Below, one piece after another: positions 60,975 through 64,000 of a DNA stretch of 64,000 bases. The stretch spans positions 1-64,000 of the forward strand of contig NZ_JAKUHT010000030.1 of assembly GCF_022436705.1 (NCBI RefSeq), in the 5' to 3' direction. Numbering within the stretch: position 1 is the stretch's first letter; the number at the start of each line of letters is the position of its first letter. Position numbers and translations under genes: made by a program. Below the pieces are notes generated by a model. It worked only from the letters and a program-made list of their open reading frames with translations, searched no databases and was not told where the DNA came from. This DNA comes from Nocardioides sp. CFH 31398. Its GTDB lineage: Bacteria; Actinomycetota; Actinomycetes; Propionibacteriales; Nocardioidaceae.

Positions 60975-61820
60975 GTGCTCGCGATGCGGGAGGGTCTTCA
61001 CGTCCTGGGGTCGGAGGACCTCGAGGACTTCCTGGCGTTGACCGCCCTCGACCCGGTCGTCAACTGCTTCGCCGACTACCGCGCCCGCACCACCCGCCTC
61101 GACCCCCGCTGGCTCGGCGGCGAGGTCTGGGGCCGCTACGCCGAGGGACGCCTCACCGCCGCCTGCCACCTCGGCGCCAACCTCGTGCCGATCGGGGCCA
61201 CGGACGACGACGCACGCGCCTTCGCGGAGCGCGCCGTACGACGCCCGCGGTCGGTGTCGACCCTCGTCGGCCCGCAGGCCGCCGTCCGCGCGTTCTGGGA
61301 CGTCGCCCGCGCGACCTGGGAGTCCCCGCGCGACGAGCGCTGGGACCAGCCGCACCTCGAGCTGGTCGGCGAGCCCCTGGTCGAGCCCGACCCCGAGGTC
61401 CGGGTCACGACCAAGGCCGACCTCGAGACGCTCTACCCCGCCTGCGTGGCGATGTACACCGAGGAGGTCGGCGTCTCGCCGGAGCGGGGCGGGTCCTCCG
61501 CGCTGTACCGCGCCCGCGTCACCCAGCTCGTCAGCCGCGGCTGGTCGTTCGCGCGGTTCGAGGACGGCCGTGTCGTGTTCAAGGCCGAGGTGGCCTGCGT
61601 GAGTCCCGCCGCCGCCCAGATCCAGGGCGTGTGGGTCCCGCCGGACCGGCGGGGCGAGGGCCTGGCCACCCGCGGCATGGCCGCCGTCGCCCGTCTCGTC
61701 GTCGACGACCTCGCGCCGTCCCTGTCGCTCTACGTGAACGAGTGGAACGAGCCGGCCCGCCGCGCGTACGAGGCCTGCGGCTTCCGGCAGACGGCGACGT
61801 TCTCCACCTTGATGTTCTGA
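60975..61820 (+). CDS. GNAT acetyltransferase with DUF4081-type N-terminal domain
   Basis: A 281-residue protein. Residues 1-130 form an N-terminal domain common beside ispG in actinobacteria (LDPVVNCFADYRART, EVWGRYAEGRLTAACHLG). The C-terminal GNAT domain has VWVPPDRRGEGLATRGMAAV as the acetyl-CoA loop and NEWNEPARRAYEACGFR. The target is unknown. Confidence 0.88.
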   Translation: MLAMREGLHVLGSEDLEDFLALTALDPVVNCFADYRARTTRLDPRWLGGEVWGRYAEGRLTAACHLGANLVPIGATDDDARAFAERAVRRPRSVSTLVGPQAAVRAFWDVARATWESPRDERWDQPHLELVGEPLVEPDPEVRVTTKADLETLYPACVAMYTEEVGVSPERGGSSALYRARVTQLVSRGWSFARFEDGRVVFKAEVACVSPAAAQIQGVWVPPDRRGEGLATRGMAAVARLVVDDLAPSLSLYVNEWNEPARRAYEACGFRQTATFSTLMF

Positions 61821-61928
61821 GGCCCACCGTCCTCCTCGGCGGTCGAGGTGCCTCGTGTCGTGCCTCGACCCGTCACACCTCGACCAGCGGTGACCGAAAC
61901 CGGTTCGAGCCCGCCGCGACCCCACGAC

Positions 61929-61934
61929 TAGCCT
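61929..61934 (+). promoter_or_regulatory. -10 box of a probable leaderless proS
   Basis: TAGCCT ends six bases before ATG 61941; no ribosome site precedes the ATG. Confidence 0.5.
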
Positions 61935-61940
61935 TCCGGC

Positions 61941-63713
61941 ATGATCCTGCGACTGTCCCGGCTCTTCGTCCGCACCCTGCGCGAGGACCCCGTCGACGCG
62001 GAGGTGCCGAGCCACAAGCTGCTCGTCCGCGCCGGCTACGTGCGCCGGGCGGCCCCGGGGATCTACAGCTGGCTGCCGCTGGGTCTGCGCGTGCTGCGCA
62101 AGGTCGAGGGGATCGTGCGCGAGGAGATGGACGGCATCGGCGCCCAGGAGCTGTCGTTCCCGGCGCTGCTGCCCCGCGAGCCCTACGAGGCCAGCAACCG
62201 CTGGACGACGTACGGCGACGGCATCTTCCGCCTGAAGGACCGCCGCGGGGGCGACTACCTGCTCGGCCCCACGCACGAGGAGATGTTCACGCTCGCGGTG
62301 AAGGACCTGTACTCGTCGTACAAGGACCTGCCCGTCTGGCTCTACCAGATCCAGACGAAGTACCGCGACGAGGCGCGGCCCCGCGCCGGCGTCCTGCGCG
62401 GGCGCGAGTTCATCATGAAGGACTCCTACTCCTTCGACGTCTCCGACGAGGGCCTCGACCGCTCGTACGCCGCGCACCGGGAGGCCTACGTCCGGATCTT
62501 CGACCGGCTCGGCTTCGACTACGCGATCGTCAAGGCCACCTCGGGCGCCATGGGCGGCTCGCGGTCGGAGGAGTTCCTGGCGCGCGCCGACTCCGGCGAG
62601 GACACCTACGTCCGCTGCACCTCCTGCGACTACGCGGCCAACGTCGAGGCCGTCGAGGTCCGCCCCGAGCCCGCCCGCAGCACCGAGGGCCTGCCCGCGG
62701 CGCACGCCGAGCAGACGCCCGCGACGCCCACGATCGACACCCTGGTGGCCCACCTCAACGAGAAGCACCCCCGCGACGACCGGGCGTGGACGGCGGGGGA
62801 CACCCTCAAGAACGTCCTGCTCGTGCTCAAGCACCCCGACGGCACCCGCGAGCCCCTCGCCGTCGGCCTGCCCGGCGACCGCGAGGTCGACCAGAAGCGC
62901 CTCGAGGGCCAGCTCGAGCCCATCGAGGTCGAGCCCATGGACGAGGCCGAGCTGGCCAAGCACCCGGCGCTGGTCAAGGGCTACATCGGCCCCGGCGTGC
63001 TGGGCGAGGAGAACGCCAGCGGCATCCGCTACCTCGTGGACCCCCGCGTCGTCGACGGCACCGCCTGGGTGACCGGCGCGGACGTCGACGGCAGCCACGT
63101 CCTCGACCTCGTCGCCGGCCGCGACTTCACCGCCGACGGGACGATCGAGGCCGCCGAGGTGCGTGACGGCGACCCCTGCCCGAGCTGCGACGACGGCGTC
63201 CTCGAGAGCGCCCGCGGCATCGAGATGGGCCACATCTTCCAGCTCGGCCGCTGGTTCGCGGAGGCGCTCGACCTGCGGGTGCTCGACGAGAACGGCAAGC
63301 TCGTCACGGTCACCATGGGCTCCTACGGCATCGGCGTGACCCGCGCGGTCGCCGCCATCGCCGAGGGCACCCACGACGACCTCGGCCTGTGCTGGCCGCG
63401 CGAGGTCGCCCCGGCCGACGTCCACGTCGTCGCGACCGGCAAGGACGCCTCCGTGTTCGAGTACGCCGACGCGCTCGCCGCCGGGCTCGAGGGACGAGGC
63501 GTCGAGGTCCTGTACGACGACCGCCCGAAGGTCAGCCCGGGCGTGAAGTTCAAGGACGCCGAGCTGCTCGGCGTGCCCACCCTCGTCGTCGTCGGACGGG
63601 GCCTGGCGGACGGCGTCGTCGAGGTCCGCGACCGGCGTACGGGGGACAAGCGGGAGGTCGCGGTGGACGACGCGCTGGAGCAGGTCCTCGCGGAGGTCCG
63701 TCCCGGCGCCTGA
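61941..63713 (+). CDS. proS: Prolyl-tRNA synthetase
   Basis: A 590-residue class II synthetase of the bacterial type. Motif 2 lies in TKYRDEARPRAGVLRGREFIMKD (in two blocks). The editing insertion (INS) domain lies between motifs 2 and 3, roughly residues 230-400. Motif 3 is in GSYGIGVTRAVAAIAE. The C-terminal anticodon-binding domain ends with GRGLADGVVEVRDRR. Length is normal for the bacterial form. Cys pairs CTSCDY and CPSCDDG flank the insertion. Confidence 0.96.
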   Translation: MILRLSRLFVRTLREDPVDAEVPSHKLLVRAGYVRRAAPGIYSWLPLGLRVLRKVEGIVREEMDGIGAQELSFPALLPREPYEASNRWTTYGDGIFRLKDRRGGDYLLGPTHEEMFTLAVKDLYSSYKDLPVWLYQIQTKYRDEARPRAGVLRGREFIMKDSYSFDVSDEGLDRSYAAHREAYVRIFDRLGFDYAIVKATSGAMGGSRSEEFLARADSGEDTYVRCTSCDYAANVEAVEVRPEPARSTEGLPAAHAEQTPATPTIDTLVAHLNEKHPRDDRAWTAGDTLKNVLLVLKHPDGTREPLAVGLPGDREVDQKRLEGQLEPIEVEPMDEAELAKHPALVKGYIGPGVLGEENASGIRYLVDPRVVDGTAWVTGADVDGSHVLDLVAGRDFTADGTIEAAEVRDGDPCPSCDDGVLESARGIEMGHIFQLGRWFAEALDLRVLDENGKLVTVTMGSYGIGVTRAVAAIAEGTHDDLGLCWPREVAPADVHVVATGKDASVFEYADALAAGLEGRGVEVLYDDRPKVSPGVKFKDAELLGVPTLVVVGRGLADGVVEVRDRRTGDKREVAVDDALEQVLAEVRPGA

Positions 63714-63734
63714 GCGGGACCTGCGACTTCGTGC

Positions 63735-63799
63735 ACTGCACACTTATGCAGTTCACAGGGGGTGCGCGAGGGCCCTCCCGCGTTGCATGCTTGTGCAAC
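63735..63799. promoter_or_regulatory. Two related inverted repeats downstream of proS
   Basis: ACTGCA-CACTTA-TGCAGT (63735-63752) and GTTGCA-TGCTTG-TGCAAC (63782-63799) are both perfect 6-base inverted repeats with 6-base spacers. They share TGCA-NN-CTT-R-TGCA, and their centres are 47 bases apart. They look like a paired operator for a gene beyond the window edge. I cannot name the regulator. Confidence 0.55.
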
Positions 63800-63910
63800 G
63801 AGGTGAGGCGCTCGGGCGCCGGACCTCGTACCCCCCACAGAAGAATCAGGGAGTCGCTTTCTGCAGGCGACGACCCTGCCGGGCGCTGAGTTGACCAGCC
63901 CCGGCACGAC

Positions 63911-63961
63911 GGCCCGCCCGTGGCGAGGATGATCTCGGGACTTCCTCGCAGCGGGCGGGCC
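63911..63961 (+). terminator. Large stem-loop at the window end
   Basis: GGCCCGCCCG (63911-63920) pairs with CGGGCGGGCC (63952-63961). Inside, GCGAGGA (63923-63929) pairs with TCCTCGC (63943-63949), leaving a 13-base loop. CTCTCTC follows. It may end proS transcription or form part of the leader of the next gene. The rest of 63714-64000 shows no gene. Confidence 0.6.
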
Positions 63962-64000
63962 GCCTCTCTCCCCCGGCCCGCCGGCGTGGGCCCGCGAGGC

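Overview
The window is about 74% G+C, with frequent GTG starts, strong third-position G/C bias and many 4-base NTGA stop/start overlaps. Gene content and order are typical of an actinobacterial chromosome: smc-ftsY, amt-glnB-glnD-ffh, rpsP-KH-rimM-trmD-rplS-lepB-rnhB, yraN-comM-dprA-xerC, rpsB-tsf-pyrH-frr-cdsA and dxr-rseP-ispG-proS. The overall look suits Nocardioidaceae or a relative, but this rests on general resemblance and no search was run. I see no rRNA, tRNA, insertion sequence, phage or CRISPR.

Region 1 (1-6320) is an accessory catabolic cluster. A leftward, tightly coupled operon encodes a class III CoA-transferase, a short citrate-synthase-like (citryl-CoA lyase type) protein, both subunits of a LigAB-type extradiol dioxygenase and a truncated MDR dehydrogenase. 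Diverging from it are a metal-dependent amidohydrolase and an IclR regulator. Two copies of one palindrome sit in the divergent intergenic region, one facing each unit. This is the most likely undescribed pathway in the window.

Region 2 (6346-18736) returns to core genes: a DUF3515-type lipoprotein, a stand-alone Lrp ligand-binding domain, thiL, an EamA exporter with a divergent LysR regulator, rpmB, a FakA-like kinase, recG, rsmD, coaD, a DUF177 protein, rpmF, rnc and mutM. The lipoprotein gene and rnc have no ATG, GTG or TTG start in a usable position.

Region 3 (18902-32507) holds smc, a LysE exporter, a TrpB2-type enzyme, ftsY, the nitrogen module amt-glnB-glnD behind GlnR-like boxes, ffh and a small NYN-type protein.

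Region 4 (32508-44552) opens with two inverted arrays of an exact 32-bp repeat. It continues with an amidohydrolase, a membrane protein, the rpsP-to-rnhB block (whose TrmD carries a C-terminal GNAT acetyltransferase domain), the DNA uptake/processing genes yraN-comM-dprA, xerC, and an M23 peptidase on the other strand.

Region 5 (44553-64000) carries the translation block rpsB-tsf-pyrH-frr, then cdsA, a histidine phosphatase, the glycerol operon glpF-glpK-glpD, rlmN, a methyltransferase, an orphan N-terminal piece of an acyl-CoA synthetase, the isoprenoid genes dxr and ispG around an RseP-type site-2 protease, a GNAT protein and proS. More copies of the 32-bp repeat family lie before rlmN and after coaD. 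At least seven genes have a TANNNT box 6-7 bases before the start codon, so leaderless transcription looks common here.
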